Source: Streptosporangium album (GTDB taxonomy: Bacteria > Actinomycetota > Actinomycetes > Streptosporangiales > Streptosporangiaceae). From it: a DNA stretch of 64,000 nucleotides. Location: the NCBI RefSeq assembly GCF_014203795.1, contig NZ_JACHJU010000005.1, forward strand, positions 186,001-250,000. Reading direction: 5' to 3'. The stretch's first letter is position 1, and each line of letters opens with the position of its first letter. The notes under the pieces were generated by a model. It was not told the origin of the DNA. It was given only the letters and a program-made list of their open reading frames with translations, and made no database searches. Position numbers and translations under genes: made by a program. Positions 43,086 to 52,052 of this stretch are shown one piece after another.

Positions 43086-43858
43086 CGGAGGAGGCTCGCC
43101 ACCGCGCACTGGCGCGCGGGTTGCGGATCCTGGAAGCCGTCGCAGACGGCCGCGGAGGTTTGACCGTGACCGAACTGGCCGAGCTCACCGGAACGGACAA
43201 GAGTTCCGTCTCCCGGCTCGTCGCCACGCTGGTCGACCTGGGATTCCTCGCCCGCCTCGGCAACAGGCGCGTCGTCCTGACCGGCCGGGTCCTGAGTCTC
43301 GCGAAAGGATTCCAGAAGCAGTACAACCTGAGCGAGATCGCCCGGCCCTACCTCAAAGAACTCTGCGATGTGGTCGGCGAGACCGTGATCCTCACAATCC
43401 GGCAAGGCGACTACACCGTCAGCATAGAGCAGATCGATCCGGAGCAACCGTTCCGGATGGTCCCGCACATCGGGAACCTCGCCCCGTTGCACGCAACCGC
43501 CGCGGGCCGCGCCATCCTCTTCGCCCTTCCAGTCGTCGAGCAGCACCGCATCCTCGACAACCTCCGCGACGCACCGGTCGAGCATCCCGAAGTCCGGCTC
43601 GACCGCGAGAGCTGGGCACGCGAGTTGGAGCTCGCCCGATCACGGGGGTACGTCTGGATCCCGCGAACCGACGACGTCGAACGCGTCGCAGCGCTCGCCC
43701 AGGACCGGAACGGCCTCCCGCTCGCGGCCGTGTCCGTCTACGGCCCGAAATACCGCATGCAGAGCCGCGTCACCGAGCTCGGACGCGAAGCGCGCGCGAC
43801 CGCGGCGAAGATGTCACGCGCGGCATACGGGATCCGCGCACGCGAGCACGGCCAGTGA
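43082..43858 (+). CDS. IclR-family transcriptional regulator
   Basis: A 258-residue regulator. The N-terminal winged helix at residues about 8-65 reads RGLRILEAVADGRGGLTVTE, then LAELTGTDKSSVSRLVATLV. The effector domain has YLKELCDVVGETVILTIRQG, the AAGRAILFALP segment and the RSRGYVW motif. GTG start with a 4-bp overlap into the SDR gene. Its likely operators are the CATATACG/CGTATATG pair at 40224-40283, and its ligand is probably an acid sugar or an intermediate of the pathway encoded here. Confidence 0.9.
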   Translation: MTEEARHRALARGLRILEAVADGRGGLTVTELAELTGTDKSSVSRLVATLVDLGFLARLGNRRVVLTGRVLSLAKGFQKQYNLSEIARPYLKELCDVVGETVILTIRQGDYTVSIEQIDPEQPFRMVPHIGNLAPLHATAAGRAILFALPVVEQHRILDNLRDAPVEHPEVRLDRESWARELELARSRGYVWIPRTDDVERVAALAQDRNGLPLAAVSVYGPKYRMQSRVTELGREARATAAKMSRAAYGIRAREHGQ

Positions 43859-44763
43859 CCGCTGCTGAACCCGCCACCATCGCGTGGGGCGGCACCCGCG
43901 CCACCGTCGATCCCATCGGTGCCACCCTCACCGGGCTCCGGCTCGGCGACGAGTCGATCCTGGCCGGCCCCGGCCGGGTCGCGCCAGCACTGGGCCACCA
44001 CGGCGCGGTGCTCACCCCCTGGCCCAACCGCCTCGCCGACGGCAGGTACGAGTTCGCGGGGCGCGCCCATCAACTCCCGATCAACGATCCGGCGTACGGC
44101 CACGCCCTGCACGGCCTCGCGTTCGACCAGCTATGGGCCCTGGAGCGCCGGAGCACATCGTCGGTCTCGTTCGGCCGCATCGTAGGAGGGGTCGACGGGT
44201 ATCCGTTCCTTGTGGCCGTGACCGTCACCTACACGGTCACGGCCACGGGTTTGCACTGCGACGCAGCGTGGGTCAACATCGGTGATCGGATCGCTCCGTT
44301 CGGCATCGGGTTCCACCCCTACTTCAGACCGGGACCGTCGCCGCTGACGGATTGGATCCTGAAGCTCACCGCGCCGAGCTACCTCGAGACCGACCCGCTC
44401 TCGGCTCTCCCGACCCGACTGCGTCTCGTGGACAACTCCGGGTTCGATTTTCGAGAGGGCCGCGCGCTCGGTCCAGATCGGTTCAGCGTTGCGTACGCGG
44501 TGGCTCCCACAGAGGATGCAGGAGACGTCACACTCTCTGATCCGGCCGGTTTGACCCTCACGATCCGCACCTCCCCGGCATTCCGCTGGGTCCAGGTGTT
44601 CTCAGGCGACCTCCCGAGCAAGCACCTCACCCGCACCGGTGTCGGGATCGAACCACAGACCTGCCCGCCGAACGCTTTTGCGACGGGAACGGATCTGATT
44701 GTGCTCCAACCCGGCGAGTCCGGCTCGGCGGCATGGTCTGTGGATGGAGCGCCGTCGGACTGA
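43855..44763 (+). CDS. Aldose 1-epimerase family protein
   Basis: A 302-residue mutarotase-like protein (galactose mutarotase fold). GTG 43855 overlaps the IclR stop (GTGA). Motifs: LTPWPNRLADGRYEFAG (substrate Arg), INDPAYGHALHGLAF (catalytic His), AWVNIGDRIAPFGIGFHPYF (second His), and WVQVFSGD then VGIEPQTCPPNAFATG (catalytic Glu). These are the residues used to interconvert alpha and beta anomers of aldoses. As the last gene of the island operon it would feed the correct anomer to the SDR. A strong hairpin follows at 44863-44895. Confidence 0.9.
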   Translation: MTAAEPATIAWGGTRATVDPIGATLTGLRLGDESILAGPGRVAPALGHHGAVLTPWPNRLADGRYEFAGRAHQLPINDPAYGHALHGLAFDQLWALERRSTSSVSFGRIVGGVDGYPFLVAVTVTYTVTATGLHCDAAWVNIGDRIAPFGIGFHPYFRPGPSPLTDWILKLTAPSYLETDPLSALPTRLRLVDNSGFDFREGRALGPDRFSVAYAVAPTEDAGDVTLSDPAGLTLTIRTSPAFRWVQVFSGDLPSKHLTRTGVGIEPQTCPPNAFATGTDLIVLQPGESGSAAWSVDGAPSD

Positions 44764-44862
44764 TTCGCCCGCCTGACCCCGGCTTCCCGATAACCAACGA
44801 AGATCGAGCCACCGTTTACTGGACAGATCCGGCCGGGCCAGATATCCCAAGTCCGGAGCAGG

Positions 44863-44895
44863 ACGGGCCGGAACGCGATCAGCGTTCCGGCCCGT
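44863..44895. terminator. Strong hairpin between convergent operons
   Basis: ACGGGCCGGAACGC pairs perfectly with GCGTTCCGGCCCGT (14 bp, 5-nt loop). It separates the aldose epimerase (plus strand) from the PIG-L deacetylase gene (minus strand, stop at 44901). Confidence 0.85.
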
Positions 44896-44900
44896 GCCCG

Positions 44901-47579
44901 TCAACGCACGCGGGTCTGGGATGCCAGCGTGCCCCCGGCAGAGGCCTCCCACCCGGCCACCACCCACGGGTGGGCGCCCGTGGTGCGCGTCAGCGGCACC
45001 CTCACGGTCGTGGTGCCGCTCCTGGAGACGGTGACGACTCGGCTGCCCGCCGTACCCTGGTCATCGCGCACGAACAGGTGTGCCTTGCCGGCGGCCTTGG
45101 CGCGCAGCGTCACCTCCACGACGTTCTGGCCGCTCACGGCGGAGGTGACCGACCCGCTCTGGGACGCCTTCGCCGCGGGACCGCCCGCGAGCGGGAGGTG
45201 GATGCGGACCGCCTGCTCCAGCGACTGCGGCGAGTCCAGGCTGGACAGGCCGGTGTCGGGGATCACCGGGTCGGGCGGAGTGGTCGGCCGTCCCGCCGGA
45301 GGCTGGTACCCCGGCAGCGTCGCGATGCCCCACCGGTACGGGTCGCCCTGCACGCCACCCCACGTTGACCAGCCGATCCGGGTCTGGCCGGTCTTGTCCT
45401 GGGTGTCGGAGTCGTACACCAGGATGTTCATCCCGAGATGCTCGGGATCGACCGCGCCCGGTAGGATCCCCATCGGGATGGCCATCTCCACCGCGTACCC
45501 TCCGGAGGAGACCTTCGAGGCCACCCGCATGCCCGGAGCGGTCTGCTCGCCAGGTCCCTGACGGTTGTCGGCGTCCCGTTCGAAGCACGGCGGGCCCTCG
45601 GCGGTCACCGGCAGCACCGCGGCCTTGAACGTCGTGGAGGTGTTCTCCGACGTGCCGCGCGGGTCGAAGGTCACCTCGACAGAGTCGGTACGCCAGTGCC
45701 GTTTGCAGTCCGACGTGGGCAGGCGGGTGCCGGCCACGTCGTCCTTCACCTGGACCAGCAGGAACAGCGTGTCGTCATGCCAGGTGACCTTGGCCGTGCC
45801 CGAGCAGTCTGCCGCCGACGAGCACGCGGTGCCCTCCCACAGGCGGGAGATGTCCAGGGAGGGGCTGGTGTACTCGCCTGCGCCCTCGACGCCGTCGACG
45901 GCCGGCGCCGACGCGGCCTGCGGGATGGATGTCGCCGGGACCAGTTCGAGCGCGGGCTTGCTCACGCTGGACCCGTCCGAGCTGGTGGTGGTGATGGTGT
46001 AGGCGTAGTCGCCGCCCTCGTTCGAGGTCTTCAGCGAGGCGTCGGAGTTGTCGACAGTGAACGGCACGGTCATCGAGGCCCCGGCCGCCAGGCCGCTGTA
46101 GCTCGACTCGGCACGGTCGGCGGTGAAGCCCGCGGGCAGGTCCAGGCGTACGGTTCCGGACTGGGTGGTGTCGCTTACGTTGGTGACCACGACGCCCAGC
46201 TGGCGGGAGCCGCCGGACGGGAGGGTGAGCACGGGCGTGACCAGGCTGCGAAGCTGAGGCACGTTGAGTTCCGCAGCCCACTTCTCGTACTGGCCGACCT
46301 GGGGAAGCAGCTGCTGCCCCCCTCGTACGGCCGGGCTGACCTCGACCTGCCGGTCGGTGTAGCCGCGGCCCCGTTCGGTGGTCAGCGTCGCCGCGACGCG
46401 CGCCCGGTCACCCGGGGCCGAGCTCTGCGGTGGCGTCACCGTGAACATCGCCGATCCGGTACGTCCCGGAGCCAGCCTGTCGAGCTCGCCAGATCCGCTG
46501 ACCTGCCAGCCCTCGGGGACGCGCAGCGCCACGGCCGATCGGCCCAGCGGCTCGCGCGACGGCGCGGTCGCGGTGACCTTGACGGTGAACGGCGTCCCCG
46601 GGCGCACGTCGAACGTGCTGGGACGCAGGTCGAGCAGAGTGCCGAGCGGGACGGCGCCCGATGCCCTGACCAGTGCGCCGTCGAGGACCGCCGTGGGCGC
46701 GGCGGCCGCCGCGGTGCCCGGCTCGGGGAACGGCACCCGCGAGTCCACCTGGGTGAAGAAGTCGCAGCCGAGCTGGGCGGGGTCGGACGGTACGTCGGGG
46801 AAGACGGCCCAGCCCTGGGAGGCGTACGCGCGCTGCGCGTCGCGCTCGATGGCCGCCCAGGCTCTGCCCTGGCTCTGGGAAGCGCGCCCGCTCCACACGC
46901 CGTACACGTTCTGCGCCGGGTTGTCGGGGCGGAACGTCGAGGCGCAGTCGGGGCCGTTCTGGGAGGTGCCGCGCGCCCGGCCGAGGAGCACGCGGGCGGG
47001 CGCGAAGGGGCGCAGCCCTTCACGGGTGATCTGCTCGGGGAACGCCTTGGGGTCGGCCGCCGCGTAGAACGCCTCGACGGCCAGCCGTGCCGCCTGCTGG
47101 TGGTTTCCGTGGTTGCCGGGGGAGGGGGCCGGATCCATGGTCAGCAGGACCTCGGGCCGGGTCTGGCGGACGATCCGCACGACCTTCCCGAGCGTGTCGC
47201 CTCCCCAGATCTGGTCGGTCAGCGGGGCGCTTACGGTGTAGTAGAAGTCGACGTCGTCGAGGTTGAACACGTCCCGCACGCCGGCCTTGGCGACAGCCGT
47301 ACGCTCCTCGGCCTCCCGCAGCAGGCCGAGCGCCGGGCCTTCCTCGGGCCCGACGGCGTTGCCGCCTCCCTCGCCCCTGGTGACGGTGACGACGCCGGTG
47401 CGGATGTCGTGGTCCTCGTTCCACTGTCCGAGCGTCGACAGGCTGAAGGCCTCGTCGTCGGGATGGGCGCCGACGAACAGCGCATCGAGATCGGCGGGAG
47501 CCTTCTCGGCCGACGCGGGAAGGACGGTGGGCACGAGGGCGAGCACGGACGCCAGGAGCAGCGTCAAGGGTGTGCGCAT
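44901..47579 (-). CDS. Secreted PIG-L/LmbE-family deacetylase with NEW3-like and CBM9-like domains
   Basis: An 892-residue exported protein. The signal peptide ends LPASAEKAP; ATG 47579 has GGAGG upstream. The PIG-L zinc domain occupies residues about 30-290: GAHPDDEAFS (metal-binding His-Pro-Asp-Asp at 39-42) and SPGNHGNHQQAARLA near 155 (third ligand). It should remove an N-acetyl group from a GlcNAc-type sugar. Two NEW3-like beta-sandwiches (about 330-520), a CBM9-like domain (about 560-760, VDGVEGAGEYTSPSLD to GIATLPGYQPP) and a small terminal domain follow. It is the last gene of the sugar importer operon, which ties an extracellular deacetylation step to the imported sugar. Confidence 0.85.
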   Translation of the reverse strand: MRTPLTLLLASVLALVPTVLPASAEKAPADLDALFVGAHPDDEAFSLSTLGQWNEDHDIRTGVVTVTRGEGGGNAVGPEEGPALGLLREAEERTAVAKAGVRDVFNLDDVDFYYTVSAPLTDQIWGGDTLGKVVRIVRQTRPEVLLTMDPAPSPGNHGNHQQAARLAVEAFYAAADPKAFPEQITREGLRPFAPARVLLGRARGTSQNGPDCASTFRPDNPAQNVYGVWSGRASQSQGRAWAAIERDAQRAYASQGWAVFPDVPSDPAQLGCDFFTQVDSRVPFPEPGTAAAAAPTAVLDGALVRASGAVPLGTLLDLRPSTFDVRPGTPFTVKVTATAPSREPLGRSAVALRVPEGWQVSGSGELDRLAPGRTGSAMFTVTPPQSSAPGDRARVAATLTTERGRGYTDRQVEVSPAVRGGQQLLPQVGQYEKWAAELNVPQLRSLVTPVLTLPSGGSRQLGVVVTNVSDTTQSGTVRLDLPAGFTADRAESSYSGLAAGASMTVPFTVDNSDASLKTSNEGGDYAYTITTTSSDGSSVSKPALELVPATSIPQAASAPAVDGVEGAGEYTSPSLDISRLWEGTACSSAADCSGTAKVTWHDDTLFLLVQVKDDVAGTRLPTSDCKRHWRTDSVEVTFDPRGTSENTSTTFKAAVLPVTAEGPPCFERDADNRQGPGEQTAPGMRVASKVSSGGYAVEMAIPMGILPGAVDPEHLGMNILVYDSDTQDKTGQTRIGWSTWGGVQGDPYRWGIATLPGYQPPAGRPTTPPDPVIPDTGLSSLDSPQSLEQAVRIHLPLAGGPAAKASQSGSVTSAVSGQNVVEVTLRAKAAGKAHLFVRDDQGTAGSRVVTVSRSGTTTVRVPLTRTTGAHPWVVAGWEASAGGTLASQTRVR

Positions 47580-47593
47580 GGAGCCTCCGGGAG

Positions 47594-48421
47594 TTACTCG
47601 CGGACCGCCCCCTGGAGCAGTCCGCGGATGAAGTGACGTTGGAGGAACAGATAGAAGATCACAACCGGGGTTGCGACGATGACGGATCCGGCCGCGAGGA
47701 GGGTGAAGCCGGAGGTGTACTGGCCCTGGAAGAAGGCCAGTCCCAGTGGTGCGGTGCGCAGCGACTCGTCGGTCACCATGATCAGCGGGATGAGGAACTC
47801 GTTCCACGTCCACATGAAGACCAGGACGGTCAGGGTGACGATGGCGGGCCGGGCGGGAGGCACCAGCACCTGCCACAGGATGCGCCAGACCGAGGCGCCG
47901 TCGATGCGGGCGGCCTCGACGATGGCGCGGCTGCTGGCGCGGAAGTAGGCCCGCATCCAGAAGGTGCCGAACGCCACCGACAGCGCCACCTGCGGCAGCG
48001 CGACCGACCAGAACGTGTCGATCATGCCGAGAGTGCGCAGGTCGAAGTAGAGCGGCACCGCGATGGCCTCGCTCGGCATCATGATCCCGAGCAGGAACAG
48101 ATAGAACAGCACGGATTGGCCGCGGAAGCGCATGGTGCCGAACGCGTACCCGCTCATGATCGACAATACGACGCTGACGACCACGACGAACAACGACACC
48201 GCCAGGCTGCTCCGCAGATAGGTGCCGAACCGCCCGATCTCCCACGCCGCCGCGAAGTTGCCCATGTGCAGTCCGGCCACGCTGAACCCCTGCCGGGCCG
48301 GGCCGGCGCTGTCGTCGGGACCGAGCGCGGCCAGCAGGATCGTCAGGATGGGGAACAGCGCGAACGCGGCGAACGCCGTCAGGATCACGTAGTTGGCCAG
48401 TCGCTCAGAGCGAGAGATCAC
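47594..48421 (-). CDS. Carbohydrate ABC transporter permease (MalG type)
   Basis: A 275-residue six-helix permease. The EAA loop AIVEAARIDGASVWRILWQV lies near residues 165-185, followed by LTVLVFMWTWNEFLIPLIMV, and the C-terminus is FIRGLLQGAVRE. Its start overlaps the stop of the partner gene (ATGA); the deacetylase starts 14 bp downstream of its stop. No dedicated ATPase is present; a shared one elsewhere is expected. It is only moderately similar to the permease at 35779, so this is an independent importer. Confidence 0.9.
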   Translation of the reverse strand: MISRSERLANYVILTAFAAFALFPILTILLAALGPDDSAGPARQGFSVAGLHMGNFAAAWEIGRFGTYLRSSLAVSLFVVVVSVVLSIMSGYAFGTMRFRGQSVLFYLFLLGIMMPSEAIAVPLYFDLRTLGMIDTFWSVALPQVALSVAFGTFWMRAYFRASSRAIVEAARIDGASVWRILWQVLVPPARPAIVTLTVLVFMWTWNEFLIPLIMVTDESLRTAPLGLAFFQGQYTSGFTLLAAGSVIVATPVVIFYLFLQRHFIRGLLQGAVRE

Positions 48422-49299
48422 GAGACGCCCCTGTCGGCGAAGCGGTTGATCACGAACGAGATCGCGAAGATGGCGACGGTCAGGGTGACGCCGATCGCCG
48501 CCGCCGAGCCGACCTGGCCGAGCCCGAAGGCCCGATGGTAGACCTCGTACGACGGCACCGAGGTCGAGTCACCAGGACCGCCTCGCGTGGTGATGTACAC
48601 CAGGTCGAACGTCCGCAGCGCGGCGATCACCGTCAGTGTCAACGCCACGGCGATCTCCCCTCGCACCGAGGGCAGCGTGACCGCGAAGAACTCCCTGAGC
48701 GCGCCCGCCCCGTCGAGCCGGGCCGCCTCGTACAGCTCCGTCGGGATGCGGCTCATCCCGGCGAGCAGCAGCACGGTGACCAGGCCGGTCTCAAACCATG
48801 TGCCGACCACGCCGACCGCCGGCAGGGCGAAGGTGTAGTCGCCCAGCCAGCCCCTCGTGAGCGAGTCGAGCCCGACCGCGCCGAGCAGGTCGTTGAGTGT
48901 GCCGTCCGGGGCGTACACGCGCCGCCAGGCGACGGCCACCACGACCATGGCGACCACCTGCGGCAGGAACACCACCGTACGGAAGAAGCCGAGCCCGCGC
49001 ACCTTCGCGTGGTTGAGTATCGCGGCCAGTGTCAGCCCGATGGCCAGCGGCGCCAGCGCATAGAACGCCATGAGAACCAGGGCGTGGCCGAACGCGGCTC
49101 GCAATCTCTCGTCCGCGACGATCGCGGCGTAGTTGGCCAGCCCCACCCACCGGCCGAGGCTCAGCCCGTCCCAGTCGTACAACGACAGGTGCACCGCGCG
49201 GCCGATCGGATAGAGCAGGAACGCCGCGTAGACGAGGAAAGCCGGCAGCAGGAAGAGATAGGCGACGCGGCGGGGCTCACCGGGAGGACGGCCGATCAT
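48418..49299 (-). CDS. Carbohydrate ABC transporter permease (MalF type)
   Basis: A 293-residue permease. The N-terminal helix is followed by HLSLYDWDGLSLGRWVGLAN; the EAA loop TELYEAARLDGAGALREFFA sits near residue 200; LVYITTRGGPGDSTSVPSYE is the family signature before the last helix. It partners the MalG-type protein at 47594 and receives sugar from the lipoprotein at 49296; both junctions are 4-bp overlaps. Confidence 0.9.
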   Translation of the reverse strand: MIGRPPGEPRRVAYLFLLPAFLVYAAFLLYPIGRAVHLSLYDWDGLSLGRWVGLANYAAIVADERLRAAFGHALVLMAFYALAPLAIGLTLAAILNHAKVRGLGFFRTVVFLPQVVAMVVVAVAWRRVYAPDGTLNDLLGAVGLDSLTRGWLGDYTFALPAVGVVGTWFETGLVTVLLLAGMSRIPTELYEAARLDGAGALREFFAVTLPSVRGEIAVALTLTVIAALRTFDLVYITTRGGPGDSTSVPSYEVYHRAFGLGQVGSAAAIGVTLTVAIFAISFVINRFADRGVS

Positions 49300-50699
49300 T
49301 CGTTGCTTTCCGCGAAAGACTGGTAATCCTTCTCCAGCGTGGCCAGGAACTCCTGCGGAGTGGACTTCTTGGCCAGCAGGTCCTGCACCGCCGCGCCCAG
49401 CGTGTCGGCGAAGGTGGGGGTGGCGTAGTCGAGGTAGGGCACCAGGCCGTCCTGCTTGGTGACGGTGCCGAACGCCGTGAACATGTCCTGCTGCGAGCCG
49501 GCCTTCACGCTCTGCTGATCGGTGTCGGCGATCGGCAGGAGGCCGTTGGTGGTGAGCACTTTCATGGCGTCGGCGTTGGCGATGAAGTCGATGTACGCGG
49601 CCGCGGCGTCGGGGTTGGGGCTCTTGGCCGTGATGGCGAACGGCAGGCCCGTGCCGCCGGTCGCGACGGGTGCGGCTGCTTGCGTGGTGCCGGGCGGGAG
49701 GATGAAGCCCAGGTTCTTGCCCATGGACTTCTCCAGGTCGGTGATCAGCCAGGTGCCCCCGATCAGGAAGACCCCTTCACCCTTGCCGAACGCCTGCCAC
49801 GCCGGGTCGTAGCCTTGGCCGTTGAAGCCCTTGTTGAAATAGCCCTTGTCGACCCAGTCCACGATCTGCTCGGCGGCCTTGGTGTTTTCCGGCGTGGTCC
49901 ACGAGGCGCCCTTGCGGCCGAAGGCCAGCGTGGTGATCTGATCGGCTGGGACGTGCCGTCCCTGTACGGTGCCGAAGACGTGGATGCCCGGCCACTTGTC
50001 GAGGTTGCCGAGCTGCATCGGCACCTCGCCGGCAGCCTTGGCCTTGGCCAGTGCGGTCTGGAACTCCTCCCAGGTCTTCGGCGGCTGCAGGCCGAGCTTG
50101 GTCAGTTTGGCGGCGTTGTAGAGGATGCCGACGACCTCGCCGACCTGGGGCATGCCGTACAGGTTGCCCTTGCCGAACACCTTGCCGTCGGCACTGTAGC
50201 TCACGTACTGCAGGACAGACCGCGGATAGCGCTTCTTCCACCCGTACGCGTCGGCGTAGGCGTCCAGCGGGCGGAGGTGGCCGGCCTTGACGAACGCACC
50301 CATCTGGGGCCGGCCGTTGTTGGCCTGCACCACGTCCGGTGGCTCATTACTGCTCAACGCCAGGCGCAGGGTGGTGTTGAGGTCGTCGAAGGAGCGCGAC
50401 ACGCGCTTAAGCTTGATGTTGGGGTACTTCGCCTCGAACGCGGCGTTGAGCTGCTTCATCTGGGCGTTCTGTCCGCCGCGCACCTCCTGGTCCCAGATGG
50501 TGAGGGTCACGTTGCCGAGGGCGGCGGCGTCGGTGCGCACCGCCGAGGCGCTGGGCTGTGCCGAGGACGCCGCGGGCGGAGCCGAGGATCCGGGCGCGCA
50601 CGCCGACGCGGCGAGGGCAACGAGACCGGCGGCGAGTGCGGCGCGGGTCCGGGCGTGCCGCATGTTCCGCGGCCAGCCCTTTCGCGTCGAGGCGATCAT
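49296..50699 (-). CDS. Carbohydrate ABC transporter substrate-binding lipoprotein
   Basis: A 467-residue extracellular binding protein. ATG 50699 follows AGGAGT. The signal peptide (RHARTRAALAAGLVALAASAC) ends in an ASAC lipobox. Body motifs: VTLTIWDQEVRGGQNAQMKQ, YPNIKLKRVSRSFDDLNTTL, SNEPPDVVQANNGRPQMG and GTGLPFAITAKSPNPDAAAA. It resembles the binding protein at 37526 in layout. The PfkB gene ends 5 bp upstream, so kinase, importer and deacetylase are one transcript. Confidence 0.9.
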   Translation of the reverse strand: MIASTRKGWPRNMRHARTRAALAAGLVALAASACAPGSSAPPAASSAQPSASAVRTDAAALGNVTLTIWDQEVRGGQNAQMKQLNAAFEAKYPNIKLKRVSRSFDDLNTTLRLALSSNEPPDVVQANNGRPQMGAFVKAGHLRPLDAYADAYGWKKRYPRSVLQYVSYSADGKVFGKGNLYGMPQVGEVVGILYNAAKLTKLGLQPPKTWEEFQTALAKAKAAGEVPMQLGNLDKWPGIHVFGTVQGRHVPADQITTLAFGRKGASWTTPENTKAAEQIVDWVDKGYFNKGFNGQGYDPAWQAFGKGEGVFLIGGTWLITDLEKSMGKNLGFILPPGTTQAAAPVATGGTGLPFAITAKSPNPDAAAAYIDFIANADAMKVLTTNGLLPIADTDQQSVKAGSQQDMFTAFGTVTKQDGLVPYLDYATPTFADTLGAAVQDLLAKKSTPQEFLATLEKDYQSFAESNE

Positions 50700-50703
50700 G
50701 GTG

Positions 50704-51921
50704 TTACTCCTTCTGGGCAGGCACGCGGGTCTTGTCCGGGTCCTCGGTGTCGGTGACGGTGGTGGCGGCGGCCTTGACCGGTGGCTCCTCCACTGCCTGG
50801 GAGGCCATTCCCAGGTCGGCGTACCGGGCGATGGTGGCCGCCGCCCGGTGTACCGCGCCCACCGGGACGGTGGGGACCAGCCTGTCGAGGAAGGCGTACC
50901 GGCGGGCCAGCGAGTCGGCGTAGGCGCCGGTGTGACCGGCCGCCGCCCGCACCCCATGCCACCAGTCGGCGATGTCCCCCCACCCGGGCGCGGCCAGCGA
51001 TCCGCCGAACTGCTGTACGGCCAGCGCCGAGCAGACCTCGGCGAACGCGAGCCGGTCGGCCAGCGGCCAGCCACAGAGGGTGCCGAGCACGATGCCCGCA
51101 CCGAAGACGTCCCCCGCGCCGGTCGGGTCGAGCGCCGTCACCCGCGGGGCGGGGACGAACGCCTCCTCGCCGGTCATGGAGTCGATGGCCATGGCGCCGT
51201 TGGCCCCATCGGTGACCACGGCGAGGGGAACCCGGTCGGCGAGCGTGTACAGCGCGTCGCGGGGGGTGTCGGTGCCGGTATAGGCCATGGCCTCGACCGC
51301 GTTGGGCATGAACGCGTGGCAGACCGAGAGCTGGTCCAGCAGTTCGGGCGACCAGGTGCCCGACGGGTCCCAGCCCACGTCGGCGAAGAGGAGCGCGCCG
51401 TCCTGGCGCGCCAACTCGGCCCAGTTGCACGGGTTGGTTCCGCCGAGTGGCTCCTCGGCGGAGAGTGCCAGGATCACGGCCCTGGATCGCGGCGGGGAAC
51501 CGATCATCTCCGACGCCGACATGGGAGCGGGGTGGCCGTGGGTGACCATGCTGCGGTCGCGGTCGACGGCCATCGAGACCGTCACCGGTGAGTGCCAGTG
51601 CTCGAAGCGCCGTGATTTGGACAGGTCGACCGATTCCTGCTCCGCGAGCGTGCGCCAGCAGAAGTCACCGTAGTCGTCGTCACTGAACGCGGCGGCCAGC
51701 GAGGTGCGCAGTCCGAGCCGGCTGGTCGCGATGGCGAGGTTGGCGATCCCGCCCGGGCACGAGCCCATGCCCTCCGCCCACGCCTCAGTGCCTGCGGCGG
51801 GCATCGCCGCCAGGCCGGTGAAGACGATGTCGAGGAAGACGGTGCCCGCCAGGAAGACATCGAACTGCGGCCCTTCCGGGGTCCGCTGATCGGCGAGAGG
51901 GTCGTATGCCTGAGCAGACAC
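50704..51921 (-). CDS. PfkB-family sugar kinase
   Basis: A 405-residue ribokinase-fold enzyme that should phosphorylate the imported sugar. GTG 51921 was chosen for the AGGAAGGA site nine bases upstream; an upstream ATG lacks one. N-terminal FDVFLAGTVFLDIVFTGL and GSCPGGIANLAIATSRLGLR are the PfkB signature 1 region. TALDPTGAGDVFGAGIVLG near residues 262-280 is signature 2 with the catalytic Asp. The protein has about 90 residues beyond the usual end, of low complexity towards the C-terminus. It is the first gene of the minus-strand operon, divergent from the DeoR regulator. Confidence 0.88.
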   Translation of the reverse strand: MSAQAYDPLADQRTPEGPQFDVFLAGTVFLDIVFTGLAAMPAAGTEAWAEGMGSCPGGIANLAIATSRLGLRTSLAAAFSDDDYGDFCWRTLAEQESVDLSKSRRFEHWHSPVTVSMAVDRDRSMVTHGHPAPMSASEMIGSPPRSRAVILALSAEEPLGGTNPCNWAELARQDGALLFADVGWDPSGTWSPELLDQLSVCHAFMPNAVEAMAYTGTDTPRDALYTLADRVPLAVVTDGANGAMAIDSMTGEEAFVPAPRVTALDPTGAGDVFGAGIVLGTLCGWPLADRLAFAEVCSALAVQQFGGSLAAPGWGDIADWWHGVRAAAGHTGAYADSLARRYAFLDRLVPTVPVGAVHRAAATIARYADLGMASQAVEEPPVKAAATTVTDTEDPDKTRVPAQKE

Positions 51922-51950
51922 AGGGATGAGTCCTTCCTCAACAGACAGGT

Positions 51951-51966
51951 GTGCGTAATTTTGCAC
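51951..51966. promoter_or_regulatory. DeoR-type operator candidate
   Basis: GTGCGTAATTTTGCAC has symmetric GTGC...GCAC arms and a central AATT. It lies 30 bp before the PfkB start, in the 131-bp divergent region with the DeoR gene. The region also holds TTGCGTACGTACC, a second partial match. Confidence 0.5.
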
Positions 51967-52052
51967 GTTTAGGCGCGTATATCAAGGGCCTTGCGTACGT
52001 ACCTGGTGTATCCTGCTCGCTTATGCGTGGAGATGACTGATAGAGTCCGACT

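Noticed and set aside
44901-48245. Longer minus-strand frame extending the PIG-L gene upstream
   Set aside because: The extra N-terminal part is the out-of-frame shadow of the MalG-type permease; the signal peptide and GGAGG place the start at 47579.
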